A stretch of DNA of 29,007 nucleotides from Chara braunii (Eukaryota > Streptophyta > Charophyceae > Charales > Characeae). The stretch is taken from assembly GCA_003427395.1 (NCBI GenBank), contig BFEA01000721.1, positions 317,371 through 346,377 on the forward strand, written 5' to 3'. The notes beneath the pieces are model-generated. The model saw only the letters and a list, made by a program, of their open reading frames with translations. It was not told the DNA's origin and ran no database searches. How positions within the stretch are numbered: the stretch's first letter is position 1; every line of letters starts with the position of its first letter. The translations under genes were made by a program, and so were the position numbers. Positions 18,611 through 28,692 of the stretch are shown piece after piece.

Positions 18611-19049
18611 GAAATGACTTACCAGCCGTCGCAGCGGGTGAAGGCGATGTTTCGGGCATGGGTTTTAAACCTTGTACTTGGGATACTAGGGACACTCTGC
18701 ACACGCATTGGGTGGTTTCCCGGTTGCGAGGGGCGGGCAGATCTTTTCAGGTGACTATGGTCCGACATCCGTTGTTTATGGAATACGAGGGTGGGGGCTT
18801 GTGGGATCCGTAATGCGTCCATCGATTGGTGTCGGGGACCGGATCCGCAATCGCCCAACTTGTCAGAGTGCGCGCACTTATGCCCGCCGTGTCCTGTGCA
18901 TCGATCACGGTGTGTTGCACAATGTGACAGATCGCGTTGCGATGTGAGAGGAAGACGACCCCGATGATGATGTAGATGATGATACCGATGATAACAATGG
19001 CGACCCCGACGACGACGGTGACGATGACGACGTTGAAGAAGAGAGAGAC
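18611..19049. other. No recognisable gene
   Basis: Mixed sequence, ending in gat/gac-rich triplets at 18955-19040. Short open frames on both strands are unsupported. Confidence 0.35.
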
Positions 19050-19078
19050 AGGTAAGTCTTCCATCGCCCGACTTACCT
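19050..19078. repeat. Splice-donor-like hairpin, copy 2
   Basis: aggtaagtc (19050-19058) and gacttacct (19070-19078) form a perfect 9-bp stem with an 11-nt loop. Counterpart of 17577-17605. Confidence 0.75.
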
Positions 19079-19091
19079 CATGGTACAATGG

Positions 19092-19140
19092 ATAAATAAA
19101 ATAAAATAAAATAAATAAATAAATAAATTAAAATAAAATC
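19092..19140. repeat. (AAAT)/(AAAAT) simple repeat
   Basis: ataaaataaaataaa then aaataaat units, in the same place in the module as at 17662-17692. Confidence 0.93.
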
Positions 19141-19143
19141 TAA

Positions 19144-19174
19144 TGAATCTACCGCTAAAAAGTGGAAGGATTCA
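19144..19174. repeat. TGAATC hairpin, copy 2
   Basis: tgaatct and ggattca with an inner ccgc/gtgg stem (one G-T pair). Same 31-nt length as 17698-17728. Confidence 0.75.
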
Positions 19175-19193
19175 CTACTACACATGCACATGT

Positions 19194-19315
<122 letters not shown>

Positions 19316-19576
19316 GGGTACACGCTGCATCTGTGTGTTGGGGATCGAGGGTGTGAGTGATACGAGAGACATAGCTGGTGCTTGTGGTGAACGGCATTGG
19401 CCGAGATCTGCTCGTATTTCGGGGAGCTGTTGACGTCATCATCTTTATTGTAGGCTAGGCTAGATAGGATCTGCCATCTGTAGACTGGGCGCTGAGCGCT
19501 AGATAGGATATCAACATGAATTCTTTGTTGACGATGATGATGAGACTATTCCAGCATCGTCAATTATGAGCGACTG
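19316..19576. other. No recognisable gene
   Basis: Unique-looking sequence between the second module and the first TTA-tailed repeat. Confidence 0.35.
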
Positions 19577-19732
19577 GTGTGCTCTTATTTCGTGGGATTC
19601 GTGATGCAGTTCTACTCTTGGTTCGAGGTCACGAGGATCTGGTCTCATGTGTATGATGCTGCTTGGTTTCTGAAATCCGCTATCGTTTGTTTTTCTTACA
19701 TTATTATTATATTATTATTATTATTATTATTA

Positions 19733-19796
<64 letters not shown>

Positions 19797-19861
19797 GTTA
19801 TTGTTATTATTATTTTTATGTTATTATTATTAATATTTTATTATTATTACTATCATTACTA
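19577..19861 (+). repeat. TTA-tailed repeat, copy A
   Basis: A diverged relative of copies B-D. The order tgtgctctta...ggattcgtgatgcagttctactct...gtgtatgatgctgcttggttt...tatcgt aligns by eye to copy C from tattgctcta onward. It ends in a (TTA)n run from about 19699. An open frame of Tyr/Leu runs through the tail and is an artefact. Confidence 0.55.
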
Positions 19862-20143
19862 TGATGTTTTAATCATAGTTATAATATGTAGTCGTTAGGA
19901 TGTTAGAGGGGGAGACAAATGATCTGGTGGTTTCAAAGGAAGGAGGCGAGAGGGGGGTTGTCAAGATCTGATTGAGGGTGATGAGATATGTACCTGNCAC
20001 ATGAAGANAGGTTGGCTGATGGTGTTGACANTCATGTATATTGGTCTCCCAATGTCGAAGTGAGCNGTTGNGTGAATACTAAAGTAGNAGGGATAGGTGA
20101 GTAGTGTAGGCTNAGCGCTGNTCGTCNGACAGAGAGAGCGACN
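19862..20143. other. No recognisable gene; many ambiguous bases
   Basis: Contains single-base n calls at 19997, 20008, 20031, 20066, 20072 and 20088, among others. No coding or structural signal recognised. Confidence 0.35.
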
Positions 20144-20312
20144 CTNATACTGTGTTGGTGTGNCCTACGAGCTTGGACATAGGCTCAATACTTCATTGTA
20201 TTGCTCTTTATGGATGGTTTTCNCGGTGCATTTGTACTCTCTACTTGGGATACTACTTNTTGCTCAGCTGTGTGATTTCGCGACTCGGTTTACTNTATAT
20301 CGTTCCCATTCN
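20144..20312 (+). repeat. TTA-family repeat, copy B, tail replaced
   Basis: Close to copy C: tactgtgttggtgtg, gcctacgagcttggacat, acttcattgtattgctc, tatggatggtttt, gtgcatttgtactctct, cagctgtgtgattt, tatatcgttc. Instead of a (TTA)n tail it runs into 18S fragment copy 3. About ten ambiguous bases. Confidence 0.8.
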
Positions 20313-20321
20313 TNCACCCTG

Positions 20322-20430
20322 CAGTTGAGTAATCAGTTCCTGCTGATTACGCCCCTTCCCTTTGTACACACCACCCGTTGCTCCTACCGGTAGGATGGTC
20401 CGGTGAAGAGTATGGATCATAGTGATGTCT
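20322..20430 (+). pseudogene. 18S rRNA 3'-domain fragment, copy 3
   Basis: A shorter fragment of the same 18S region: ctgattacgccccttccc, tttgtacacaccacccgt, tgctcctaccggtaggatgg, ccggtgaagagtatggatc. It keeps more of the decoding-site sequence than copies 1 and 2 but has changes elsewhere. It abuts repeat copy B. Confidence 0.85.
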
Positions 20431-20514
20431 GTCTGCCTCATCTCCAACATTCACTATGCATTCGGTTGTTGAAGGTTGGAGCGTTGGTTAAGTATTAGTT
20501 CTTGACACAGTCAA

Positions 20515-20645
20515 ACAGGAGATGCAAACAGACAAATGCGGACAAACAGACAAAAGCACAAAAAGGTACACACACAGAAAGGAACAAACAAACAGATAGA
20601 CAAACAAGAGGGGGGGAGAGAGCGAAAAAAACAGAAAAAACCCAA
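20515..20645. repeat. ACAGACAAA-rich tract with purine end, copy 1
   Basis: Irregular acaaacagacaaa units, then agagggggggagagagcg and an A-rich end, immediately before repeat copy C. A second tract with the same order is at 21838-21955. Confidence 0.75.
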
Positions 20646-20647
20646 CT

Positions 20648-20842
20648 TTGGATATTGTGTTGGTGTGGCCCACGGCCTTGAACATTGCCTCATTACTTCA
20701 TTGTATTGCTCTATATGGATGGTTTTTGGTGCATTTGTACTCTCTGCTGGGACTCGACTATTTGGACAGCTGTGTGATTTTGCAACTTGGTTTTCTGTAT
20801 ATCGTTCACACTCATATTCCTTGCATCATTGTTGTTGATCCA

Positions 20843-20890
<48 letters not shown>
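20648..20890 (+). repeat. TTA-tailed repeat, copy C
   Basis: Body at about 20648-20840: tggatattgtgttggtgtgg...gaacattgcctcattacttcattg...gactcgactatttggacagctg. Tail (ATT)n at about 20842-20890. Confidence 0.85.
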
Positions 20891-20960
20891 GATTGTTGTC
20901 ATAAACCCAGACATAAAGTTATTTGTTAGATGTTGTAGTACAGGTAGGCTCGGATCAACA

Positions 20961-21560
20961 GGAAGTAGACAGCGTGGCCAATGCCACGTCGATAGTAGAG
21001 ACGGGCGGCAACACCACATCGGCAAGGATGAGTGGCATGTACCTCATCAGCATACAGACAACATGGCCAACGCCACGTCAGCAGTAGACAGGCGGCAGTA
21101 CCACCGCAGCAGAGACAAATGGTCTGTGTCACAGCAACGGTATAGACCAGTAGCAGGCCACATTAGCAGTGCGAACGAGTGGCCTTCGCCGCATCAGCAG
21201 GTAGACAGCGTGGCCTATGCCACGTCAGCAGTGTGGGGAGATGGCCCGCGCCGTATCAACAAAGTTGATAGATGGCTACGCCACAGCAGCAGTGTGGACC
21301 AACGACAATGCCAAGACAGTTGCAGAAACAGACCGCAGCGCATCAGCAATGTAGATCAGTGGTCTGCGCCACATCTGCAATGTTGACAGGTGGTGGCAGG
21401 GCAACATCAGCAATGTAGGTTGATGGTCTGCACTACAGCGGCGGTATGCACAGGTGGCATCAGCCACAGCAGCAATGCTGACAGACAAGCGGCAGTGCCA
21501 CATCAGCAGGGACAGATGGCCTGCGCCGCGTCAGCAATGAGTATTGATGGCACGTGCCAC
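20961..21560. repeat. About 30-bp tandem array, roughly 20 units
   Basis: Degenerate units of the form gtagacag-gtggcctgcgccac-atcagca, 29-32 bp apart. Several carry a palindrome gtggc-n4-gccac (for example 20974-20987 and 21210-21223; near 21549 tggcacgtgcca). Open frames on both strands reflect the 30-bp period (10 codons) and have no known domain. Confidence 0.85.
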
Positions 21561-21837
21561 GTGAGCGGAGGCTGGCGCTCAACAGCGCCGGGCCAGCATA
21601 CTGCCACAATCCTGCGTCGTCGTTCGCGGTACCAGCGCACAGCCAGCGTCAAGCCGGCATCAAGGCAACACAGCGAGACTGAATGTTGACCTCCTCGTGA
21701 CCGAGCTTTATGTAGAGATAGACGAGGCAATCTAGCCTCGGGTCTCCTGCCCACAGGCATACAGATTGACTTAGAACTGACGACCTTGACTGTGTACAGT
21801 TGCAGACTTCCGTTTGGTCCTGATGCTGTCTGAGAAC
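21561..21837. other. No recognisable gene
   Basis: GC-moderate sequence after the 30-bp array. It has one 6-bp hairpin (ggcgct-caac-agcgcc at 21574-21589). Confidence 0.35.
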
Positions 21838-21955
21838 CTGCATACAAATAGACAAACACAAACAGCAACAGACAAACAAATCGACAGACAGACAATCACA
21901 GAGAAAGGGACAGAAGACAAGGAGGGGGAGAGACAGAGAGAAAGGGAAAAAAGAA
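21838..21955. repeat. ACAGACAAA-rich tract with purine end, copy 2
   Basis: acaaatagacaaacacaaacagcaacagac, then aaggagggggagagacagagag and an A-rich end, parallel to 20515-20645. Confidence 0.7.
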
Positions 21956-21997
21956 ACTTACCTCGTCTCCGCCGGCTGTCAACCCTGAGTACGGCAA

Positions 21998-22052
21998 ATA
22001 TTTATTATTATTTATTATTATTATTTTTATTATTATTGTTATTCTTAAATAT
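21998..22052. repeat. (TTA)n tract
   Basis: tttattattattattattattttta-like run. It follows the ACAGACAAA tract after about 40 bp, so it may be the tail of another deleted family member. Confidence 0.85.
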
Positions 22053-22805
22053 TATGACTACTTTAGGTAGTGTGCCCTCGTGGGCCCCTTATCAGACATG
22101 CAGATGTTCTGAGCAGGGACCTTCAGCAAGCCTCGTGCCCACCCTAAGTGAAGGCGGGCTTGAGTATCCACGAGAGAGGCTTGTCGTGGCGTCTTCTAAC
22201 GTGAGTCTCGTATAGTTGTTGCACGCGTGTTGGTTACGAGGTGGCGTGAGCCTTTGCTGGCTCTGCTTTGAAGCAACAGCTACGTTGCAGAGTTAAGCTC
22301 AGAGCCCTGATTGGTTGCGCCCTGGGCACCCACACATTCATTGTGAGCCCGACACATCACTAAGTAACCGCGGGCGATTGAGAATGCGGCATTGTCGACA
22401 CATCTGCCCCGCGGGTCGATGCAGACGCAGCGAACATTCAGAGCCTGGGTAATCCTGGGTGTGCCCAACTGTAAAGGGCCCAGACCCTCAACCGTTGAAA
22501 CGAGCCTGGGCGCAGACACTAGGGTCCAACTGGAAGCTACTGGCAACTTCCACGACCAGGCCCAAACACTACCGCTACAGCAACACCTCCCATATAGGGA
22601 GGGAGCCAGCTTGTCCAAGGCATTCTGGCCTAGAGAAGCAATGCAGACACGCTGCTGCAACACAGCGCAGGCTGGGGCGCACTCGTAGGCGTTGAGTGGT
22701 GTGAGGCACAACCGTACAGTGGGGCGCAATAGTACAACGGGGGCAGTAGTACAACAGGGCGCTTGCAGCCATAGGCGGACCACAATCCGCTAGGAAGAGA
22801 AGAGT
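22053..22805. other. No recognisable gene; short gtaca repeats near 22710
   Basis: GC-richer than its surroundings. Overlapping open frames on both strands (22280-22783 minus, 22392-22688 plus) show no domain. At 22712-22765 a 17-19 bp unit gtacarYrgggcg is repeated about three times. Confidence 0.35.
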
Positions 22806-22999
22806 GGCATTGGATACTGCATTAATGTGGCCTAAGGGCTTGAACATAGGCTCATGGGTTCATTATATTGCTCCTATTTGGATGAAATCTTGATGCATTT
22901 CAGCTCTCTACTCGTTACATGACTTTCTGGACTTCCGCATGATTGATCGTGACTTAGACCTTTGCACATCGCGTTCATTCATTTTCTTGTATTATTGTT

Positions 23000-23054
<55 letters not shown>

Positions 23055-23076
23055 TATTATTATTATATTATTATTA

Positions 23077-23136
<60 letters not shown>

Positions 23137-23175
23137 ATTATTATTACTATTATTGTTATTTGTTGTTGTTATTAT
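22806..23175 (+). repeat. TTA-tailed repeat, copy D
   Basis: Body at about 22806-22990: tggatactgcattaatgtgg, gggcttgaacataggctcat, ttcattatattgctcc, tttcagctctctact. Then a long (TTA)n tail to about 23170. More diverged from C than B is. Confidence 0.75.
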
Positions 23176-24938
23176 TTCATTGCACAAACCGTCTGTTCTG
23201 ATCTGATTGTCAGTACAATCAAACATATGCATGTGAACTAGTACCTAGCTAGAGCAATTGTCTGGGTTCCCACACGCGGGCCTAGAGCAACTGTGAGTGC
23301 AGCTTGATTGATGAATGGATGTAGGACGGGTGACATGATAAGGCTCGAGGGTGAGGAATATCCTATTACCCGTCTCTACATGCATACATATCTTAGATAG
23401 TTAGGTTGACAGACTAGATGTGGGGTGCTCCTGTGCGAGTCATCCCATGGTCTGTCGAAGTCTAAACCAGTTAGACTAAAACAGGTGGTGGGATACTCAT
23501 GTCTCAGTTATCCTACTGCTTGAGTAAGTATGAGATAAAGGTTTTTGTCGGAGTCTTCTTATCTAATACTCACATTTGATCGGACTATATTATAGTCCAC
23601 TGATAGAACTGAAGTTCACATCGCTGAACTTCGTGTGGGGCGATAGTGAGCGAGGTATTGAGACTCTGTGACCTGTGTGTGATTGCAGGTCATCTTGATC
23701 AAGGAGACTCGTTATGAGTCTATACAAGACTACATGCTGTTGCCTTATGGTAACAGGTTGGTTATCCAACTCAACCCCCACTCACCTTCTACACCCACAC
23801 TTTGCATCAACCTTTGCACTAAATGACATTTCTGTTTCGGGTTATTTGTCAAAAGGTTCTGTGTTTGGTCAAAAAAGGTCCTTGAATGACTAAGTCGAAA
23901 GAAGAATGTCTGGTTAAAAGGATTGGAAGCGTAAGTGTGATGTGTGTGAAAGTGCATGAATGGTTGACTCTGATAGGATTGTGTAATGTGATTGACTCTT
24001 GTCTGCAGATCAGTAATGCGACCAGCCACATGCTATTCACGGCAACACACTGAGACACTTATGCTATCCTGGACCTTGATGCAGAAGTCTTGTCAGTGCG
24101 CGATTTGGTTTGAATACCCAACCTTATGTCTTTTCCTGATGTTAGGAAGATTAGGGTTATTACTAAGGCTATGAGCCTTATTCATTTCATGATCATTCTT
24201 TTGTACATGCTTGAAAGATCAAAGACCTATGTTTTCCTTGATGAATTCAGACTGTTCATGTGAATGTGTTATGTGTATGTAACATCTCCTTGCCTAATTG
24301 CTCAGCCTTATCTCACTTCACATGTATGTATGCTATGGTTAAAGGGTTTCATGGAGCGTCATGTCGAATGGACTTAATTACTAGGTAGGATGGGTAAGTA
24401 ATCTATGAGCAACCCCTGATAATTTAAGTATTGAGAGGGGTTCTGCTTTGAAAATGGGATAGGTTATGAATCAGACCTATAGAAACTATTTATATTCAAA
24501 ACATAGTATGGGCGAACGTTCGTCAGTCGAGTCGATCTGAATTATAAGTTGGTCCAGGAGATCAGCGCCCCGATGCCCGACGCGTGTACGGGTCAGTCTT
24601 AGGCGTTCAACCGCGCGTATGCCTATGCTACGACGATCGATCAAACGCCCTCGGCTGGCTTACCTCTGCGATTGCAAGTAAAAGCCTTTGCACGTGAGTC
24701 AGTAGCTCAGCAGGGATACACCCACCTAAGGGATGGTGACAGCTCCCGCAGGTGGAGGTAATGTTGTACCTCGCGAGATTCCTAACCTGTCATAGGGGGT
24801 CGTGAGAGGTATAACTCGCACACAAGGTTGGAGTTGGTCTCTGACTGAAGCTCTATTAAACTCCCGCGAGATACGACCGTGAGGTCCGACACCAAAGAAA
24901 TTACTTTACGTCTGGGTGTGGGACCACCGCGCGCGACA
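23176..24938 (+). mobile_element. Probable 5' LTR ending at 24938; left edge not defined
   Basis: Placed because a primer-binding site follows at 24941 with a CA two bases before it (…gacagg|tggcgcc), as at an LTR end. The left edge must begin with TG somewhere between the TTA tract and here. I could not identify it, because the partner LTR is not in the window. Two perfect hairpins lie at 23582-23598 and 23611-23632. No supported coding sequence. Confidence 0.5.
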
Positions 24939-24940
24939 GG

Positions 24941-24960
24941 TGGCGCCGTTGCCGGGGATC
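24941..24960 (+). promoter_or_regulatory. Primer-binding site for tRNA-Asp
   Basis: TGGCGCCGTTGCCGGGGATC is the exact reverse complement of the last 20 nt (including CCA) of plant-type cytoplasmic tRNA-Asp(GTC). This tRNA primes minus-strand DNA synthesis in several plant LTR retrotransposon groups. Position and orientation imply a plus-strand element with its 5' LTR to the left. Confidence 0.88.
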
Positions 24961-27900
24961 TCGCTTTCCAGCTGAGGTTCTTAGTGAGCGAACTCGGGTT
25001 TGGTAAGACGATGATCGAGGCAAAACGACAATCTTTAAAAGAACTCATGTAACTTACGATATATGAATTGAGTTACTGTAGGATGAACGCTTAGGGTGTT
25101 ACACGTATGAAGGAAAATTGTGAAGTCGCGTTGACAATGCCAATCAATCTCGCATTGCCTGGTAGATAGGATACGTAAAGGTTATGTCCGTTGGCTAGGT
25201 CGTTTGTCATAGACTCTGGAAACAAGATTATAAAATAACCCTATTAGTCATTATTTATACAGTCTAACCAAATCATCGAATTCTGAAGTCAAATGATATT
25301 GGTCTTAAAGGTAGACCCGGTCTCTCAGAGGTTGTCTTACTGAGAGGATGTACCGTGTGACATATGATTCCATCATGATCTACTTGGGATAATTGTCTTC
25401 TCCAAGGTTCTACTTAATATCGTATGATAATGAGGGTATTTGCCTAAAAGGTTAACTAATTCGTGAAGTTGTAATGACAAAGGGGTCGTGCGCCTCTGTA
25501 TGATAGGTGCATTTGGGGATAGTAAACGATGGTATATTAAGGGTCTGTCAAAATACAGAGGAGTCTTGGAGTTTAAAAGGACAAGCTTGAGGTATAGGAC
25601 GTTGTAGCCCTAGAAACCCGACTATATGCATATTGTGTGATGATATGAATAGATAAATAGGATAAAATGAGAGATACTGTGCTTAGTTGTCTTGATAGCT
25701 AGGGGTCAACTATTTAGTAGAGATCCGACTAAAATATTGATATGGTATGGAATCTGATTGATGAGGTTGCTTATTAAAGGTATAATTTAACCCTTAGAGG
25801 ATCATGAGGTGTAAGTTAATTATCTACTTAGTAACTAGCTAATCATTAAGGGACAAACGTAATATCAGGTCATCTACGTGAAAAGTAGGTGTCTGTTTGA
25901 TGTTGTATATGATAGAGCACGATGACGACTTAGCTTTAGAGGTCATTGCATAGAGAGTTTAATTATATCTATCTTATTTTTGAAGCTACTCGGACTGTTA
26001 TAGATTGGAGTATGGGAGTGTCCACTTTAGGACAACCCGCCCCCTCGAACTTCAGCTTTATATAAAGAGTGATAAAATTACTTATTCCCACAATGGTAAA
26101 TGCATATGACATGGTATGAAAGAATGTGTGTGGGAATGACTGATATGTGTTTCAAGTGATATATCATTGTATGTTTTTGTTCTTGGTTGAGAGAAGTTGA
26201 CCTTTCTTATGTATATAATTGATTGTTTGGCGAGTGTTTCCGCCTGCCAGTATATGTTTATGAATTGCTTTCGTCAATAAGGATCTCCACATTCGGCATG
26301 GGACCGAAGGTGAATGGAGTGACCAGCCCTTGAAGAGAAGAAATTCTCTCAAGGGAGGTCAGCATGCAGAACCTCTCCTTTTGAGGAATTGCAACGTTGA
26401 TTGATACCTTGCCTGAGAGGTTTTAAGAGGGTATAGTTAAGTCTTGGAGACGGTAGTGAGAATCACGCCGGAACAATGTTCCTGGTCCATGGTGAGGTGT
26501 TGTCATTTTTCCTTGTACAGGAGAGATGACTACATTACCGTTGAAAGGGAGGAAGATGTTGTGATCGTATCAAGACGCTGCTTATAGAAAAAACGACTGT
26601 TGTTCGCTACAAGGAAAGGAGTAGTGACCTAACCGCGTGTCGAGCAGAGTCATCTCACCTTCTTAGTCGAGGTCTCACTAACCACGGTTATGAGAGGTGA
26701 GGTTGTCCTACTCTATTAAGTAGTCGATTGATGGGGTCGCAACATCGGAATCGGAGGGAGATGTGGTGAGACTCAGTCCTAGAAACGGGACTCGGGATCT
26801 GGGATGTTATCCTTCGATCGGATTACACCACCCCTCGACACGATATACCCCTATTAAGCCTGAAGGAGTAGTATATTTTATATCATCGTTATCATTGTCA
26901 TTGTAACTTCGCTGTGATTTTGTTCTCGTGCAGTCTCAATTGTGACGATTGTTCTCATTGTTAACGAAGTTACAGTACTTGTTTGTTTAAATTGGTACGA
27001 CTGATTGTTTTGGTATTGTATGAATAATGATTATGTTCCTTACAATCTCAAGCATTTCTTTTGCTATCATAAGTTTATATTCCTTCTTTTGGCAGGAGAA
27101 TGTCATTTACACTTGTATTGTAGAGGTTCGTGAAAACAGGGGGAAAACCCTGCGTACAGTAAAGAGTTGCTTATGACATGTTTCTTCATTGATGATATTG
27201 ATCTGGATGAATGAGTGTGACTGAGTTTTGATAACTGTCGTCGGAAAGTTTAATCCTTTTGGGGCAGCTTAGCTTAATACTCAGATATGAGTATTATGCG
27301 AACATTCGTGCAAAGTATTATTGATGGCGAAGCCTCAGGAATCAGTATCACGGTGACCTAAACAAAGTTCTTGGATCTTGAAATTATTATTTTTAGGCAG
27401 ACACGATAAGTGTCCTGCTTGCAAAGACATCAAAAGTATGTCTTGAAAGGTCGCCGCTCATTACTCTATAAGGTTAGTCTGAGATAAGTTTGTGAGATCC
27501 AAACGAGGAACTCACTCGAATATGTCGATGTCTTGTGAGATATCTTTGCATCAATGGTAACGTGGAAGCCAACATTTTTTTCATAAAACAATTTTTTTTT
27601 TTTTTTTTTTTTGAAAAAGATCCCCGAGACGCGTGTCTGACCGAGTTGTGATCAAGACTTGGAGGACACGATCCCTAAGTGGCAGCCTGACGATGGTCCT
27701 TGTTCATCCACTAAGTGGCAACCTGACAAGGATTAAAATATTTGTTTATCATGATTTTTCGAACATCGTTCATCCACTTCTGGAGGTCAGTCTGAGGGAC
27801 TTAATTACCAAGCCTATGGTGGAAAATTGGCATTGTTGGGACGTAACTCCCAGCGTAGGCTGCTGACCAAGTATAACCAGGCAGCGGACCTTCTGATTTT

Positions 27901-28315
27901 GGCCTGGGGTTGAGACCTGAGGGGTGGCCACCCTGATGAAGGAATCAACTCAGGTAGTTATCAGAGGGGTCGAATGTAGTGTTTGATGATAGGACTTACC
28001 CGTCATTGCGCAACCAATACGGGGACTATCGTTAATATAACAAACACAGTAGGCCGCAGCTCCGGCCTGATCAGCAGAATTGTGGTGGGTCATGATGGAG
28101 ACTGCTCGTCCTCCTGTATTAGGCTTCGGGCAGGACAGCTGGCAACTTTGGACAGTAATGCCAAAAGTTGGACATCCAAGGTCTCGGTTAGGACCCGCGT
28201 TTGAAGGGTCGAGTCCGCATGCGGACAAGAGACCCTGAAGACAACCAACGATGATCTGGCCAAAAGTCTAAGGGTGTGGGGAAAGGAAAGGCGCGTTGTC
28301 ATACTTAACTATTTC
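24961..28315 (+). mobile_element. Internal region without coding sequence
   Basis: About 3.4 kb with no open frame longer than about 80 codons and none with a gag or pol motif. Features seen are a 7-bp hairpin at 25322-25346 (ctctcag/ctgagag), a 21-T run at 27592-27612 and a short duplication of ctaagtggcarcctgac (27675 and 27711). This fits a non-autonomous LTR element carrying no proteins, or one so eroded that nothing remains. Its right end is not seen. Confidence 0.5.
27592..27612. repeat. Poly-T run, 21 nt
   Basis: Uninterrupted T, preceded by ataaaacaa. On the minus strand it is a poly-A tract, so a retroposed insertion end is possible. Confidence 0.95.
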
Positions 28316-28391
28316 ATGTAATGTAGTACGAATCAAGTATCCCCACTTCATGTCATATGTGGGAGACCCGGGTTAAAATTCCGGCAGTTAT
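28316..28391 (+). pseudogene. tRNA-Asp-like relic, anticodon position GTC
   Basis: Aligns by eye with tRNA-Asp: tgtagta, aagtat, an anticodon stem cccac/gtggg (28342-28346 with 28359-28363, five pairs), gtc at 28352-28354, then gacccgggtt and a T-arm ccggg-ttaaaat-tccgg (28368-28384, five pairs and a 7-nt loop). The anticodon loop is 12 nt instead of 7, the T-loop lacks the TTCGA core, and the acceptor stem barely pairs, so it is not a working tRNA. Confidence 0.5.
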
Positions 28392-28692
28392 AATGAAAAG
28401 TGAGGTGACAACGTCAATACTGAATCACACTTCCAGGGAATCGGATTTGACTATCCACTTATCAAAAGATGCACCTTATTTTGGGAAGGGGACTTACCTC
28501 CTCTTCCAATGAGAAAGAGAGGTACATGTATTGTTTTGTATTGTATCATCTGTCCAGTGATGTTATCGATCATGTCATATTTATCGGTTGATTTGATTAT
28601 GGGGAATGATCAAAAGGAGAATTGTGTGAACGATTGTGACAGACATCCCTGGCGACGGGGACGTCGCTTAATAGGGTCTGGGATACTGTCGG
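28392..28692. other. No recognisable gene
   Basis: Unstructured sequence between the tRNA-like relic and the second 315-bp repeat. Confidence 0.4.

Noticed and set aside
19577-19864. Tyr-rich membrane-like open frame
   Set aside because: It is a translation of a TTA microsatellite; the same holds for the open frames at 20648-20929 and 22962-23201.
24782-25048. 88-codon minus-strand open frame
   Set aside because: It runs across the tRNA-Asp primer-binding site and LTR end, has no recognisable domain, and is best explained as chance.
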